Assembly: GCF_030159055.1 (NCBI RefSeq) | Contig: NZ_BQXQ01000005.1 | Span: 112,580-176,579, forward strand | Direction of reading: 5' to 3' | Length of the DNA: 64,000 nucleotides | Source of the DNA: Acidovorax sp. SUPP3334 | GTDB lineage: Bacteria > Pseudomonadota > Gammaproteobacteria > Burkholderiales > Burkholderiaceae_C | Shown here: piece by piece, positions 1-8,346 of the stretch | How positions within the stretch are numbered: the first letter of the stretch is position 1 | Layout: the number at the start of each line of letters is the position of its first letter | The notes under the pieces: generated by a model | What the model was told of the DNA's origin: nothing | The model's database searches: none | What the model saw: the letters and a program-made list of their open reading frames with translations, nothing else | Translations under genes and position numbers: made by a program

Positions 1-139
1 GATGCGCCCTGGGGCGCAGTGAATTCCCCCGCTTGCTGTGCATCGAGCCTGAATCTCTTGCGAGGTGGGCCGACGTTCTGGTTGCAGTTTCGCGCAGGCC
101 CGACTCCTCCTATTACTGTTTGAAGATTGACTTGAAATC

Positions 140-388
140 ATGGCCAAAGAAGAACTGATTGAAATGCAGGGCTCCGTGACGGAAGTCCTCCCCGACTCGC
201 GGTTTCGCGTCACGCTGGATAACGGCCATCAATTGATTGCCTACACCGGCGGCAAGATGCGCAAGCATCACATCCGCATTCTGGCGGGCGACAAGGTGTC
301 CCTGGAGATGTCTCCCTACGACCTGTCCAAGGGCCGCATCACCTTCCGCCACCTCCCAGGTCGTGGCCCGGGCCCATCGTCGCGTTGA
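140..388 (+). CDS. infA: translation initiation factor IF-1 (paralogue)
   Basis: IF-1 binds the ribosomal A site during initiation with IF-2 and IF-3. The 82-residue product is one S1/OB-fold domain starting [11 protein letters not shown], with the conserved [16 protein letters not shown] stretch in the middle. Classical IF-1 is 72 residues; this one carries a short basic Gly/Pro/Arg tail (GRGPGPSSR), as in the second infA copy of many Betaproteobacteria. It stands apart from ribosomal-protein genes, which supports a paralogue rather than the copy in the spc/alpha region. The ATG at 140 has only a weak purine-rich stretch upstream. A tRNA-Pro gene follows. Confidence 0.9.
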   Translation: MAKEELIEMQGSVTEVLPDSRFRVTLDNGHQLIAYTGGKMRKHHIRILAGDKVSLEMSPYDLSKGRITFRHLPGRGPGPSSR

Positions 389-460
389 GTTGAGAAAAAA
401 CCAGAAATTTCCTCGAATCTTCCAAATATGGTGCTGATGCGAGGTTAGAATTCTGGTTGT

Positions 461-537
461 CGGAGCGTAGCGCAGCCTGGTAGCGCATCTGCTTTGGGAG
501 CAGAGGGTCGCGAGTTCGAATCCCGCCGCTCCGACCA
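461..537 (+). tRNA. tRNA-Pro (TGG)
   Basis: A 77-nt cloverleaf with acceptor CGGAGCG paired to CGCTCCG, a T-loop GTTCGAATC and an encoded CCA end at 535-537. The anticodon stem TCTGC/GCAGA encloses the loop TTTGGGA, giving anticodon TGG at 495-497. An intrinsic terminator follows within 10 nt, so the tRNA is probably made alone or as the end of the infA transcript. Confidence 0.97.
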
Positions 538-546
538 TTGATTCAA

Positions 547-582
547 GGGGTTAGGTCGTTTGACCTGACCCCTTTTGTCTTT
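547..582 (+). terminator. intrinsic terminator of tRNA-Pro
   Basis: An 11-bp stem (GGGGTTAGGTC with GACCTGACCCC, one G-T pair) and a 4-nt loop, followed by a T-rich run. It lies just after the tRNA. Confidence 0.8.
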
Positions 583-705
583 CTGGCTTGGAATATGAAG
601 CCCTTGCTGGCAAGTTCCTCCGATGAATTATCTCCACGCTCGCGCTCGCAGTGGCGCCCTCAGGCCATGCGCCTTCCATCGGGGCTCACCTCGAATCCCG
701 GAAAA

Positions 706-987
706 TCACCCTCTGGTGCGAAGCAGCCTCAAAATCCACTCCCTTTCATAAGTGATGGCAGACAGGTCTTCGTCTGAAAGATCGCGCGGCATGGCCAGCA
801 CGTTCGCTTCAGGAATGGCGTGTTCAAACACCATGAGCAAAGCGGTCGGTTCCGGGTGCAATATCACCAGCGCCTGCGCCAGCATATTGAGCGCCTGCAC
901 TTGGGCCGTCACACTGGCAAGCGTACTTTTGAGGGTATTGATTTCCTGGCGCAGCAGTTGTGTCTCTGCTTGTGAATCGTTTTCCAT
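706..987 (-). CDS. small protein of unknown function, promoter side cut off by an IS
   Basis: The family is not recognised. The product is 93 residues. The first 35 (MENDSQAETQLLRQEINTLKSTLASVTAQ) are Leu/Gln/Glu-rich and look like a coiled coil. The rest is mixed, with an acidic DLSDEDLSAITYE patch and a basic C-terminus. No signal peptide or membrane segment is seen. A strong ribosome-binding site (AGGAGGAGG) precedes the ATG at 987, which supports real translation. The IS630 element ends at the TA at 1011-1012, only about 10 bp before that site, so the gene has lost its own promoter region. The region 538-705 between it and the tRNA holds only the terminator. Confidence 0.6.
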   Translation of the reverse strand: MENDSQAETQLLRQEINTLKSTLASVTAQVQALNMLAQALVILHPEPTALLMVFEHAIPEANVLAMPRDLSDEDLSAITYEREWILRLLRTRG

Positions 988-1017
988 AGTGCCTCCTCCT
1001 CATGCCATGCTAGTACA

Positions 1018-1635
1018 TCAACACGTAAGTTTTGGAACGTAATGGTTGCCGAGTTTTTGATCGGCATCCTGTCGGGTGAACTTCCAGTCGATGGTGCGCT
1101 GTAGCGCATTCCTTGCGTGCTGCCAGGCATCCACCTCGACTTGCAGCGCGCCAGGATTGGGAACGCGGCGATCAAGGCACTGACGAATGAGGATGCCGAT
1201 CTCGATCTCGGCCATGTTGAGCCAACTCGCGTGCTTTGGCGTGTAGTGGAACTGCACTCGGCGCAGCAGTTTGGCTGCCGCGCTTTGACCCAGCACGTCA
1301 TCGAGGGACTTCCTGAAGTGAATGTTCAAGTTGTCCAGCACCAGATGGACACGCCGTGCCTTGGCATACCTGCTGGCCAGCAGCTCGTCGATGAAGGTGA
1401 CGAAGTCAAACTTACCCCGGCGCTCAGTGACGGACACGACTCGCTGGCCCGCCTTGGGTTCGACAGCCACGAACAAGTTCGTCGTGCCGTTGCGGACATA
1501 TTCATAGTCCTGCTTGCCCGCGACCCCAGGCTTCATCGGAAGTGGCGCCCGGCTGTGGCCGATCAGTTGCAAGCTCTTCTCGTCTATGCAGATCACCGGC
1601 TCGTCGCGTCGCAAGGGAGTGCCGATGCACCACAT
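1018..1635 (-). CDS. IS630-family transposase, catalytic part (orfB)
   Basis: This is the DDE catalytic domain, 205 residues. Visible acidic motifs are CIDEKS near the start, VLDNLNIHF in the middle, and SWLNMAEIE with the final Glu. It lacks the DNA-binding domain, which is in orfA. Its ATG overlaps the orfA stop by one base (TGATG), so coupled re-initiation is possible. A -1 shift at the A7 run of orfA would instead read KKNDLKPWRRLMWCIGT, giving one continuous transposase. Which mode dominates cannot be told from sequence. Confidence 0.9.
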   Translation of the reverse strand: MWCIGTPLRRDEPVICIDEKSLQLIGHSRAPLPMKPGVAGKQDYEYVRNGTTNLFVAVEPKAGQRVVSVTERRGKFDFVTFIDELLASRYAKARRVHLVLDNLNIHFRKSLDDVLGQSAAAKLLRRVQFHYTPKHASWLNMAEIEIGILIRQCLDRRVPNPGALQVEVDAWQHARNALQRTIDWKFTRQDADQKLGNHYVPKLTC

Positions 1636-2078
1636 CAGCCGCCGCCAGGGCTTGAGATCGTTTTTTTAAGCATGCGGCGAACGGTCTCGCGGCTCACATT
1701 GGACAGACCTGGCTCCAAGCGCGCAGCGCGTTCAAGCTCCACGATCGTCCACCGCTGCTTGCCTGCAGGTGGACTGGAGCAGGCCAGTGCCATCACTCGC
1801 GCCTGGGCATCCGTGTCGTACTGCGCCGGCCTGCCGGAGCGCGCGACATCGAAAACAGCGAGTTCCACGCCGCCTTGCAGATACGCCGATCGCGTTCGCC
1901 ACAGCGATGTACGCCCGATTCCCAGAACTGCCAGGATCTGAGCCTCTGGAATCCCGCGATCCAGGCACGACAGGACGTGTGCTCGATTGACTTCTCGGGA
2001 GTGTCTCAGTCCCTTGCTGCGTATCTCCTCAACAACCGCCCGGTCTCCCTCGCTCAAGTGCAGTTCCGTCTGACGCAT
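1635..2078 (-). CDS. IS630-family transposase, DNA-binding part (orfA)
   Basis: The 147-residue N-terminal half of the transposase has two helix-turn-helix regions. One is around residues 15-65 (GIPEAQILAVLGIGRTSLWRTR), the other near the end (LSNVSRETVRRMLKK). The frame ends shortly after a run of seven A (T7 at 1661-1667 on the plus strand), giving the tail TISSPGGG. IS630 transposases are usually about 340-350 residues, so orfA plus orfB after a -1 shift matches the expected length. The A7 run is a plausible programmed ribosomal or transcriptional slippage site. Confidence 0.88.
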   Translation of the reverse strand: MRQTELHLSEGDRAVVEEIRSKGLRHSREVNRAHVLSCLDRGIPEAQILAVLGIGRTSLWRTRSAYLQGGVELAVFDVARSGRPAQYDTDAQARVMALACSSPPAGKQRWTIVELERAARLEPGLSNVSRETVRRMLKKTISSPGGG

Positions 2079-2235
2079 GAGAACATCTCCATCTATTGAG
2101 TGACGATAGATGGAGTGTATTAACGTTTCGTTAATTACGTGTCAATGTACTAGGGAGGCCAGGGCTTTCGTGCGGCGCGCCCTCGACCAAACGGGTGGGG
2201 CAGCGCAGCAGCCTTGGCTGAACGGCGTGTGAGCG

Positions 2236-2265
2236 ACACGGTTCAGCCGGGGCGAGGAACCGTGT
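2236..2265 (-). promoter_or_regulatory. leader hairpin next to a short ORF
   Basis: A perfect 9-bp stem (ACACGGTTC with GAACCGTGT) and 12-nt loop begins directly after the stop codon of the 9-codon ORF at 2266-2295. No T-run follows. Its position suggests a leader structure whose folding could depend on translation of the ORF. The role is inferred. Confidence 0.45.
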
Positions 2266-2295
2266 TCAGCGGAGGGTGTTGAACGAGTGATGCAT
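2266..2295 (-). CDS. possible 9-residue leader peptide MHHSFNTLR
   Basis: A short frame ATG to TGA encoding MHHSFNTLR, with a ribosome-binding-site-like GGAG about 10 nt upstream. A sigma-70-like promoter lies 70-100 bp upstream on the same strand, and a hairpin abuts its stop codon. The layout resembles an attenuation or translation-coupled leader. Before the IS inserted, the next downstream gene would have been the 93-residue ORF at 706-987. No known leader-peptide family is recognised. It could be chance in GC-rich DNA. Confidence 0.35.
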   Translation of the reverse strand: MHHSFNTLR

Positions 2296-2363
2296 GAAAA
2301 AGAAGCTCCGTGAAAGAGGCGTCGCAAGGGTGCTCGTTGCGGCGCGGGTGAAGCGAAGGCGCG

Positions 2364-2393
2364 ATTATCAAATCGGCTCGGCGTGCGTGGCAA
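2364..2393 (-). promoter_or_regulatory. sigma-70-type promoter, divergent from hrpA
   Basis: On the minus strand TTGCCA (-35) is followed by an 18-bp spacer and GATAAT (-10). It would drive the leader ORF and hairpin region toward the IS630 element. The 2151-2441 gap contains nothing else that I can support. Confidence 0.5.
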
Positions 2394-2441
2394 GGCGGCG
2401 GCGCATCCCTTGTTGTGCACCGCCAACGGAGGGCTTGGATA

Positions 2442-5400
2442 ATGCAGCCCTTCATGACCGAATCCGCGCCTTCTTCCTTCCCTTCCGGCAGCGCCGCTGG
2501 GGCTGTCTCTGCCTCTGCCAGGCCCGAGCATCGGGCCGCGCCGCTGCAAATCACCTTTCCGCCGTCCTTGCCCGTCTCGGCGCGGCGCGACGAGATCATG
2601 GCGGCGATGCGGGAGCACCAGGTCATCATCGTGTGCGGCGAGACGGGCTCGGGCAAAACCACGCAGCTGCCCAAGATCGCACTGGCGCTCGGCCGCGGCA
2701 AGTGCAATGCGGCGCCCGGGCAGAAGGGCCAGCTCATCGGCCACACGCAGCCGCGCCGCATCGCCGCCAGCAGCGTGGCCAAGCGCATTGCCGACGAACT
2801 GCAGACGCCGCTGGGCGACGTAGTGGGCTACAAGGTGCGCTTTCAAGACCGACTGTCGCGCGACGCATCGGTCAAGCTCATGACCGATGGCATCTTGCTG
2901 GCCGAGACGCAGACCGACCCGCTGCTCAAAGCCTACGACACGATCATCATCGACGAGGCGCACGAGCGCAGCCTCAATATCGACTTCCTCCTGGGCTACC
3001 TGCGCCAGATCCTGCCGCGCAGGCCGGACCTGAAGATCGTGGTCACCTCGGCCACCATCGATGCCGACCGTTTCGCCAAGCACTTCGCGTTGCCGCGTCC
3101 TTCGCAGGGCCGAGGCAAGCCCGGCGAAGCCCCCGCCGGCGGCGAACTGGTGCCGGCGCCGATCATCTACGTGTCCGGCCGCACCTTCCCGGTGGAGCAG
3201 CGCTGGCGCCCCTTCGAGGATTCACGCGACTACGGCCTGAACGAAGCCATCGCCGATGGCGTGGACGAGTTGTGGGCGGGCAACGCTGGCGGAGACATCC
3301 TGGTCTTCCTGCCAGGCGAGCGCGAGATCCGCGAAGCCGCCGACCACTTGCGCAAGCACCTCGCGAACCAGCCGGTGATGCGCAACGCCGAGGTGCTGCC
3401 CCTGTTCGCGCGGCTGTCGCAGGCCGAGCAGGACCGCATCTTCGACGGCCACACCGGCCGTCGCATCGTGCTTGCGACCAACGTGGCGGAGACCTCGCTC
3501 ACCGTGCCCGGTGTCCGTTACGTTATCGACGCAGGCACGGCAAGGGTCAAGCGCTACAGTTTTCGTAGCAAGGTGGAGCAGCTGATGGTCGAGCCCGTCA
3601 GCCAGGCCGCTGCCAACCAGCGCGCGGGCCGCTGCGGCCGCGTGGCCAACGGCATCTGCATCCGCCTTTACGACGAAGCGGATTTCAACGGCCGGCCGCG
3701 CTTCACCGACCCTGAAATCCTGCGCTCGTCGCTGGCGGGCGTCATCCTGCGCATGAAGTCGCTCAACCTGGGCGATGTGGCGCAGTTCCCGTTCATCGAG
3801 GCGCCTTCGGGCCGCGCGATTGCCGACGGCTACCAGTTGCTGGGCGAACTGGGCGCCGTGGACGAGTCCAACGAACTCACGCCCATGGGCCAGGAGCTGT
3901 CGCGCCTGCCGCTCGACCCGCGCGTGGGCCGCATGATCCTGGAGGCGCGCGAACGCCAGGCGCTGGACGAGGTGCTCATCATCGCCAGCGCATTGAGCGT
4001 GCAGGACGTGCGCGACCGCCCGATGGAGGCGCAGCAGCAGGCCGACCAGGCCCATGCCAAGTTCGACGACGAGAAGAGCGAATTCAGCGGCTACCTCAAG
4101 CTCTGGAAATGGATCAACGAAGCCCGTGGCGGTGCACCGACCCTGCCATCGGCCCGCATGCAAAAGCAGGCGGCCCGAAAGGGTGCGCCGTCGCAGGCTG
4201 TGCTGCCCGTGTCGCAGCGCATGGCCGCTGCCGCCGTGGCACCACCGCCGGCCGCCGAGGCCGCCGTGGCGGCGCCGACCCACAAGCTGAGCAACCGCCA
4301 ATACGAAGCACTGCTGCGCCAGAACTTCATCAGCGTGCGCCGGCTGCGCGAGTGGCGCGACATCCACACGCAACTGCTCACCGTGGTCACCGAGCACCGC
4401 TGGGGCATCAACGACCGTCCCGCGAGCTACGAGCAGATCCACCTGTCCATGCTGGCCGGCCTGCTGGGCAACATCGGCGTCAAAAGCGACGAGGAAGACT
4501 GGTACCTGGGCGCGCGCGGCATCAAGTTCTACAAGCACCCGGGCGCGCACCTGTCCAAGAAGCCGGGGCGCTGGATCGTCGCGGCCGAACTGGTGGAAAC
4601 CACGCGCCTGTTCGGTCGGGGCATCGCGGCGATCGAACCGCAGTGGATCGAGCAGTTGGGCGGGCACCTGCTCAAGAAGCAATTGCTCGATCCGCACTGG
4701 GAAAAGAAGGCCGCCGAGGTCAACGCGCTCGAGCGCGCCACGCTCTACGGCATCGTCATCTACAACAACCGGCGTGTGAACTTCGGCAAGGTGGACCCGT
4801 ATGCCGCGCGCGATATCTTCATCCGCGAAGCGTTGATCGGCGGGCAGTGGGACACGAAGTTGCCGTTTCTGGCGGCCAACCACAAGCTCATCGCCAAGGT
4901 CGAAGAACTCGAACACAAGTCGCGCCGCCAGGACGTGCTGGTGGACGACGAACTGATCTACGCCTTCTACGACCAGCAACTGCCGCCCGACGTGTGCAGC
5001 GGCTACAGCTTCGAAGCCTGGTACCGCGAGGCGAGCGCCTCCAACCCCGATCTGCTCAAGCTGACGCGCGAAGAACTCATGCGCCACGAGGCGGCCGGCA
5101 TCACCGGCAATGCCTTTCCCCGCACGGTGCGGCTGGGGGGCGTGGACTGCGCCGCGACTTACCTGCACGAGCCGGGCGACCCGCGCGATGGCATCACCGT
5201 GACGGTGCCGCTCTTCGTGCTCAACCAGGTCAGCGACGAACGCTGCGAATGGCTGGTGCCCGGCATGCTGCAGGCCAAGATCCAGGCGCTGCTCAAAAGC
5301 CTGCCGCAGCGCCCCCGCAGCCGGTTCGTTCCGCTGCCCGACAGCGCGGCGCGGCTGGCCGAGCTGCTCGGCACGCCGGAACGCTTCGGCCACGGCAGTT

Positions 5401-6629
5401 TGGTCGACGTGCTGCTCAAGCAGGTGCGCGACGAGACATCGCTCGACGTCAAGCGGGCCGATTTCAAGCTGGACATGCTCAGTCCGCACCTGTTCATGAA
5501 CTTCCGTGTGGTGGACGAGCACGGGCGCCAGCTGGGCCATGGGCGCAACCTGGGAGCGCTCAAGGCCGAATGGGGCGCCAAGGCACGCGGCGCCTTCCAG
5601 GCGCTGGCCGGGCTCAAGCTCGGCAGCGATGCCAAAGGATTGGAGGAAAAAGAGCCTCCAGCGCATATACAACTAGGGCAGGTTGCTATCAAAAAAGAAG
5701 CAACGCCTTCCACGCGGCGCGGTGCGGCGTCCGGGCAAACGGCGGCTCCTGCCTTGGCCTCGGCCGCGCAGGCTCCAGCGGGCCAACGCTACACGGCCTG
5801 GACCTTCGGCGAGTTGCCTGAGCTGATGGAAATCCGCAAGGGCGGCCAGACGCTGATCGGTTTTCCGGCGCTCATCGATGGGGGCGACGCCGTCACCATC
5901 GAAGTGTTCGATGAACCCGACCTGGCGGCGGCCAAGCACCGCGCCGGTTTGCGCCGCCTGTTCGCGCTTCAGATCAAGGACGCGCTCAAGTACCTGGAAA
6001 AGAACATTCCCGACCTGCAGAAGATGGCGGTGGCGTACATGCCGCTGGGCACCCAGGAAGAGCTGCGCGCCCAGATCATCGACGTGGCCCTGGACCGCGC
6101 TTTCCTGCTCGATCCGCTGCCCACCGATGAAGCGGCTTTCAAGCGCCGGGTGGAAGAAGGCCGTGGCCGGCTCACGCTGATCGCGAACGAAGTCGCACGG
6201 CTGGCCGGCACCATCCTGCTGGAATACGCCGCAGCGGCCCGCAAGATCAAGGACACCAAGAACGCAGCCGATGCCGTACAGGACGCGCAGCAGCAACTGC
6301 AGCGCCTCATGCCCAAGCAATTCCTGGCAGCCGCGCCCTGGGCGCAATTGGCGCACTTCGGCCGCTACCTCAAGGCCATCACGCTGCGGCTGGACAAGTA
6401 CCGTGCCGATCCGGCCCGAGACGCCGCCAAGCTGGCCGAACTGCGCCCGCAAGAACAGCGCTATTGGCGCCTGGTGGCCGAGCGCAAAGGGGCTGTGGAC
6501 GCGCGCATGCAGGAACTGCGCTGGTTGTTGGAAGAGCTGCGAGTCAGCTTCTTCGCTCAGGAACTGCGGACCCCGCAACCGGTGAGCGTGAAACGGCTCG
6601 ACAAGCTGTGGGCGCAGTTGACCAGCTGA
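2442..6629 (+). CDS. hrpA: ATP-dependent RNA helicase HrpA
   Basis: A DEAH-box RNA helicase acting on structured RNA and stalled ribosomes. The ATG at 2442 is chosen because GGAGGG lies 8-9 nt upstream; this gives 1395 residues, longer than the usual 1300. Walker A GETGSGKT is at about residues 66-73 and DEAH in IIIDEAHERSLN near 171. TSAT and the QRAGRCGR motif VI follow, then HA2, OB-fold and a long C-terminal DUF3418-type region. The extra length sits in two Ala/Pro-rich linkers. One of them (LGQVAIKKEATPSTRRGAASG) is encoded partly by a copy of the dispersed 52-bp repeat at 5649-5704. No operon partner is evident. Confidence 0.95.
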   Translation: MQPFMTESAPSSFPSGSAAGAVSASARPEHRAAPLQITFPPSLPVSARRDEIMAAMREHQVIIVCGETGSGKTTQLPKIALALGRGKCNAAPGQKGQLIGHTQPRRIAASSVAKRIADELQTPLGDVVGYKVRFQDRLSRDASVKLMTDGILLAETQTDPLLKAYDTIIIDEAHERSLNIDFLLGYLRQILPRRPDLKIVVTSATIDADRFAKHFALPRPSQGRGKPGEAPAGGELVPAPIIYVSGRTFPVEQRWRPFEDSRDYGLNEAIADGVDELWAGNAGGDILVFLPGEREIREAADHLRKHLANQPVMRNAEVLPLFARLSQAEQDRIFDGHTGRRIVLATNVAETSLTVPGVRYVIDAGTARVKRYSFRSKVEQLMVEPVSQAAANQRAGRCGRVANGICIRLYDEADFNGRPRFTDPEILRSSLAGVILRMKSLNLGDVAQFPFIEAPSGRAIADGYQLLGELGAVDESNELTPMGQELSRLPLDPRVGRMILEARERQALDEVLIIASALSVQDVRDRPMEAQQQADQAHAKFDDEKSEFSGYLKLWKWINEARGGAPTLPSARMQKQAARKGAPSQAVLPVSQRMAAAAVAPPPAAEAAVAAPTHKLSNRQYEALLRQNFISVRRLREWRDIHTQLLTVVTEHRWGINDRPASYEQIHLSMLAGLLGNIGVKSDEEDWYLGARGIKFYKHPGAHLSKKPGRWIVAAELVETTRLFGRGIAAIEPQWIEQLGGHLLKKQLLDPHWEKKAAEVNALERATLYGIVIYNNRRVNFGKVDPYAARDIFIREALIGGQWDTKLPFLAANHKLIAKVEELEHKSRRQDVLVDDELIYAFYDQQLPPDVCSGYSFEAWYREASASNPDLLKLTREELMRHEAAGITGNAFPRTVRLGGVDCAATYLHEPGDPRDGITVTVPLFVLNQVSDERCEWLVPGMLQAKIQALLKSLPQRPRSRFVPLPDSAARLAELLGTPERFGHGSLVDVLLKQVRDETSLDVKRADFKLDMLSPHLFMNFRVVDEHGRQLGHGRNLGALKAEWGAKARGAFQALAGLKLGSDAKGLEEKEPPAHIQLGQVAIKKEATPSTRRGAASGQTAAPALASAAQAPAGQRYTAWTFGELPELMEIRKGGQTLIGFPALIDGGDAVTIEVFDEPDLAAAKHRAGLRRLFALQIKDALKYLEKNIPDLQKMAVAYMPLGTQEELRAQIIDVALDRAFLLDPLPTDEAAFKRRVEEGRGRLTLIANEVARLAGTILLEYAAAARKIKDTKNAADAVQDAQQQLQRLMPKQFLAAAPWAQLAHFGRYLKAITLRLDKYRADPARDAAKLAELRPQEQRYWRLVAERKGAVDARMQELRWLLEELRVSFFAQELRTPQPVSVKRLDKLWAQLTS
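5649..5704 (+). repeat. dispersed repeat copy 1, in frame inside hrpA
   Basis: Contains GCCTCCAGCGCA, then CTAGGGCA, then TTGCTATCAAAAAAGAAGC. The same order of blocks is found at 31302, 44841, 49715 and 51684. Here it is read through as coding sequence for a linker between helicase domains. Confidence 0.7.
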
Positions 6630-6830
6630 GGTGACCGGCCGCGAACCCTCGGCCTACTACGACCGCAGCCGAGGGCATGGAGCGCAAGCTCAGTGCATGG
6701 GATGGTGATGGGGATGGTGCGCTCCGCACGACCTTTTATGCGGCCAATGGCCTGTTTTTGCCAGAGCCTCGACCTAAAACCGTGTGAAAGCGATGTGAAA
6801 ACGTCGTCAACGCCGATGTTGAAGCCGGTG

Positions 6831-7442
6831 TCAATGCGGCGACTGCATGGCCGCCTCGGCGCGCACCAGTCGGTCCAGCTCGGCGCAAACGTCGGCCATG
6901 CGGCCGGAGATCAGTACCCGCGCTGCAGCGCCCGGCCCACGGCGGTCCAGCACCCGCAAGGGACGCCGGGATGCAGCGTTGCGTGGGCGGCTGCCACCCG
7001 GGAAAGCCGCGCCGTCGTTGGCACTGGTGGTTGACCAAATATCGATGGGGGCCGGATGGGCCAGTTCGGGGCGATCCTGCCGGGGCCGGACGACCGCGAA
7101 GCGCCTGGGGATGGCGAGCAGGGCCGCTGGTGTCTGGCGATCGAGTGCACCATCCCATAGCGAGCGCTGCGGGGGCTCCGCCATTGGAGAGGGCGGCAGG
7201 GCAGGCGCGATGGCGATGTCCGGGCCTTTGCAGGCATCGAGTTGCGCCACAGCGCTCTGTGCGCGGAACGACGCCTTGGTGGTGGCTGGGGCGGTATTTC
7301 TGGCGTCTGACACGTCTGCAAGGTGGCCCGAAGGGTTTGCACGCTCTTGCTGAACGGGTCGGCAAGCGGGCGCACGCAGCCACCGCGCGAGCGCATTCAG
7401 TGGTTGTGAAAAAGAAGAGAAGGTAAGCAGGGCAAATCCCAT
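6831..7442 (-). CDS. hypothetical protein downstream of lexA
   Basis: The family is not recognised. The start at 7442 is chosen because TGGAG lies about 10 nt upstream, giving 203 residues from MGFALLTFSSFSQPLNALARW. The N-terminal 25 residues are hydrophobic. The middle is Ala/Pro/Arg-rich and low complexity. The C-terminus (ARVLISGRMADVCAELDRLVRAEAA) looks like ordinary folded protein. It runs in the same direction as lexA, 140 bp downstream, so it could be part of the SOS unit. Overlapping frames of similar length exist, so the reading frame is uncertain. The gaps 6630-6830 and 7443-7582 show nothing clear. Confidence 0.4.
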   Translation of the reverse strand: MGFALLTFSSFSQPLNALARWLRAPACRPVQQERANPSGHLADVSDARNTAPATTKASFRAQSAVAQLDACKGPDIAIAPALPPSPMAEPPQRSLWDGALDRQTPAALLAIPRRFAVVRPRQDRPELAHPAPIDIWSTTSANDGAAFPGGSRPRNAASRRPLRVLDRRGPGAAARVLISGRMADVCAELDRLVRAEAAMQSPH

Positions 7443-7582
7443 GTGAAAACTCCAGCGAGGTGCGAGGGGGTTGAACACAGGCAGGATTGCCGAGGAAAAA
7501 CACACTGCCGCAGGGTTGGCTGGCCATGGCCCCATGGCCCATGACCGCCAGACGCCCGCCACCTGCGGCGGTGTGCTGAGGG

Positions 7583-8257
7583 CTACATCAGCATGGTGTT
7601 GCGGATGAGGCCGACTGCGAGGCCTTCGATCTCGAAGGGCTCGCCAGGATTGACGGTGATCACGGGGTAGTCCGGGTTTTCGGGCAGCAGCTCGATGGCC
7701 GTGGCCGTGCGGCGCAGGCGTTTGACGGTGACGTCATCGCCCAGGCGGGCCACGATGATCTGGCCGTTGCGCGCTTCGCGGGTGGATTGCACCGCGAGCA
7801 GGTCGCCGTCCATGATGCCCGCGTCGCGCATGGACATGCCACGCACCTTGAGCAGGTAATCGGGCTTGTGCTGAAACAGGTTGCCTTCCAGGCTGTAGGT
7901 CTGGTCGACATGTTCCTGCGCGAGAATGGGCGACCCTGCGGCCACGCGGCCCACCAAGGGCAGAACGAGCTGCGACAAGCCGGGAATGTGCAGATGGAAC
8001 TGCGTGCCCCGCGCGGCGTTGATGGATCGCACGGCATCGCCCCGAAGGCGAATGCCCCGCGACGTGCCGCTGACCAGTTCGATCACGCCTTTGCGGGCCA
8101 GGGCTTGAAGGTGTTCCTCGGCGGCGTTGGCGGATTTGAAGCCGAATTCGGCGGCAATCTCTGCACGCGTGGGCGGCGCGCCAGTGCGGGAAATAGCGGT
8201 CTGGATCAGATCGAGGATCTGCTGCTGGCGGGCGGTGAGCTTGGGACTGTCGAACAT
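7583..8257 (-). CDS. lexA: SOS-response repressor LexA
   Basis: LexA represses DNA-damage genes and cleaves itself when RecA filaments form. The start at 8257 ([13 protein letters not shown]) gives the typical 224 residues; the longer frame adds a non-conserved leader. The N-terminal winged helix spans residues 1-70. The cleavage site is Ala107-Gly108 in GRVAAGSP, and the catalytic dyad is Ser142 (MSMRDAG) and Lys179 (VTVKRL), so the protein looks functional. Two LexA-type operators sit just upstream at 8295-8310 and 8314-8329, indicating autoregulation. Confidence 0.97.
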   Translation of the reverse strand: MFDSPKLTARQQQILDLIQTAISRTGAPPTRAEIAAEFGFKSANAAEEHLQALARKGVIELVSGTSRGIRLRGDAVRSINAARGTQFHLHIPGLSQLVLPLVGRVAAGSPILAQEHVDQTYSLEGNLFQHKPDYLLKVRGMSMRDAGIMDGDLLAVQSTREARNGQIIVARLGDDVTVKRLRRTATAIELLPENPDYPVITVNPGEPFEIEGLAVGLIRNTMLM

Positions 8258-8294
8258 GTGTGACTCCGGTGCTGAACGGAAAGGCAGAGAAAGC

Positions 8295-8310
8295 CTGTTT
8301 TTTAATCCAG
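8295..8310. promoter_or_regulatory. LexA operator (proximal to lexA)
   Basis: CTGT-N8-CCAG with an AT-rich centre, one mismatch from CTGT-N8-ACAG. It is 38 bp from the lexA start. Confidence 0.7.
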
Positions 8311-8313
8311 TCA

Positions 8314-8329
8314 CTGTATTTTTAACCAG
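8314..8329. promoter_or_regulatory. LexA operator (proximal to asparaginase)
   Basis: A second CTGT-N8-CCAG box, 19 bp centre to centre from the first, on the same helix face within about two turns. It ends 17 bp before the asparaginase start. Confidence 0.7.
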
Positions 8330-8346
8330 TTTTTTGGAGCATGCAA

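Larger units (their letters stand above)
1013..2150 (-). mobile_element. IS630-family insertion sequence, apparently intact
   Basis: The ends are inverted repeats: GTACATCAACACGTAA on the left and the complement of TTACGTGTCAATGTAC on the right. They match at 14 of 16 positions. Both ends are flanked by TA (1011-1012 and 2151-2152), the dinucleotide duplicated by IS630/Tc1-type transposition. The 1138-bp element holds two overlapping transposase frames on the minus strand. The stop codon of the second frame (1018-1020) lies inside the left inverted repeat. Nothing inside looks deleted, so the element may still be active. Confidence 0.92.

Noticed and set aside
2142..3083. Long minus-strand open frame opposite the hrpA start
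   Set aside because: It runs through the IS end and antisense to well-supported helicase sequence; its translation is Arg/Ala/His-rich with no family pattern.
3222..5672. 816-codon minus-strand open frame opposite hrpA
   Set aside because: A GC-rich shadow of hrpA in the third-position-complementary frame; no start signal or domain pattern.
6736..7542. Alternative 268-codon frame overlapping the hypothetical gene after lexA
   Set aside because: It is Arg/Pro/Cys-rich with no visible ribosome-binding site; the frame at 6831-7442 has a better start and a protein-like C-terminus.
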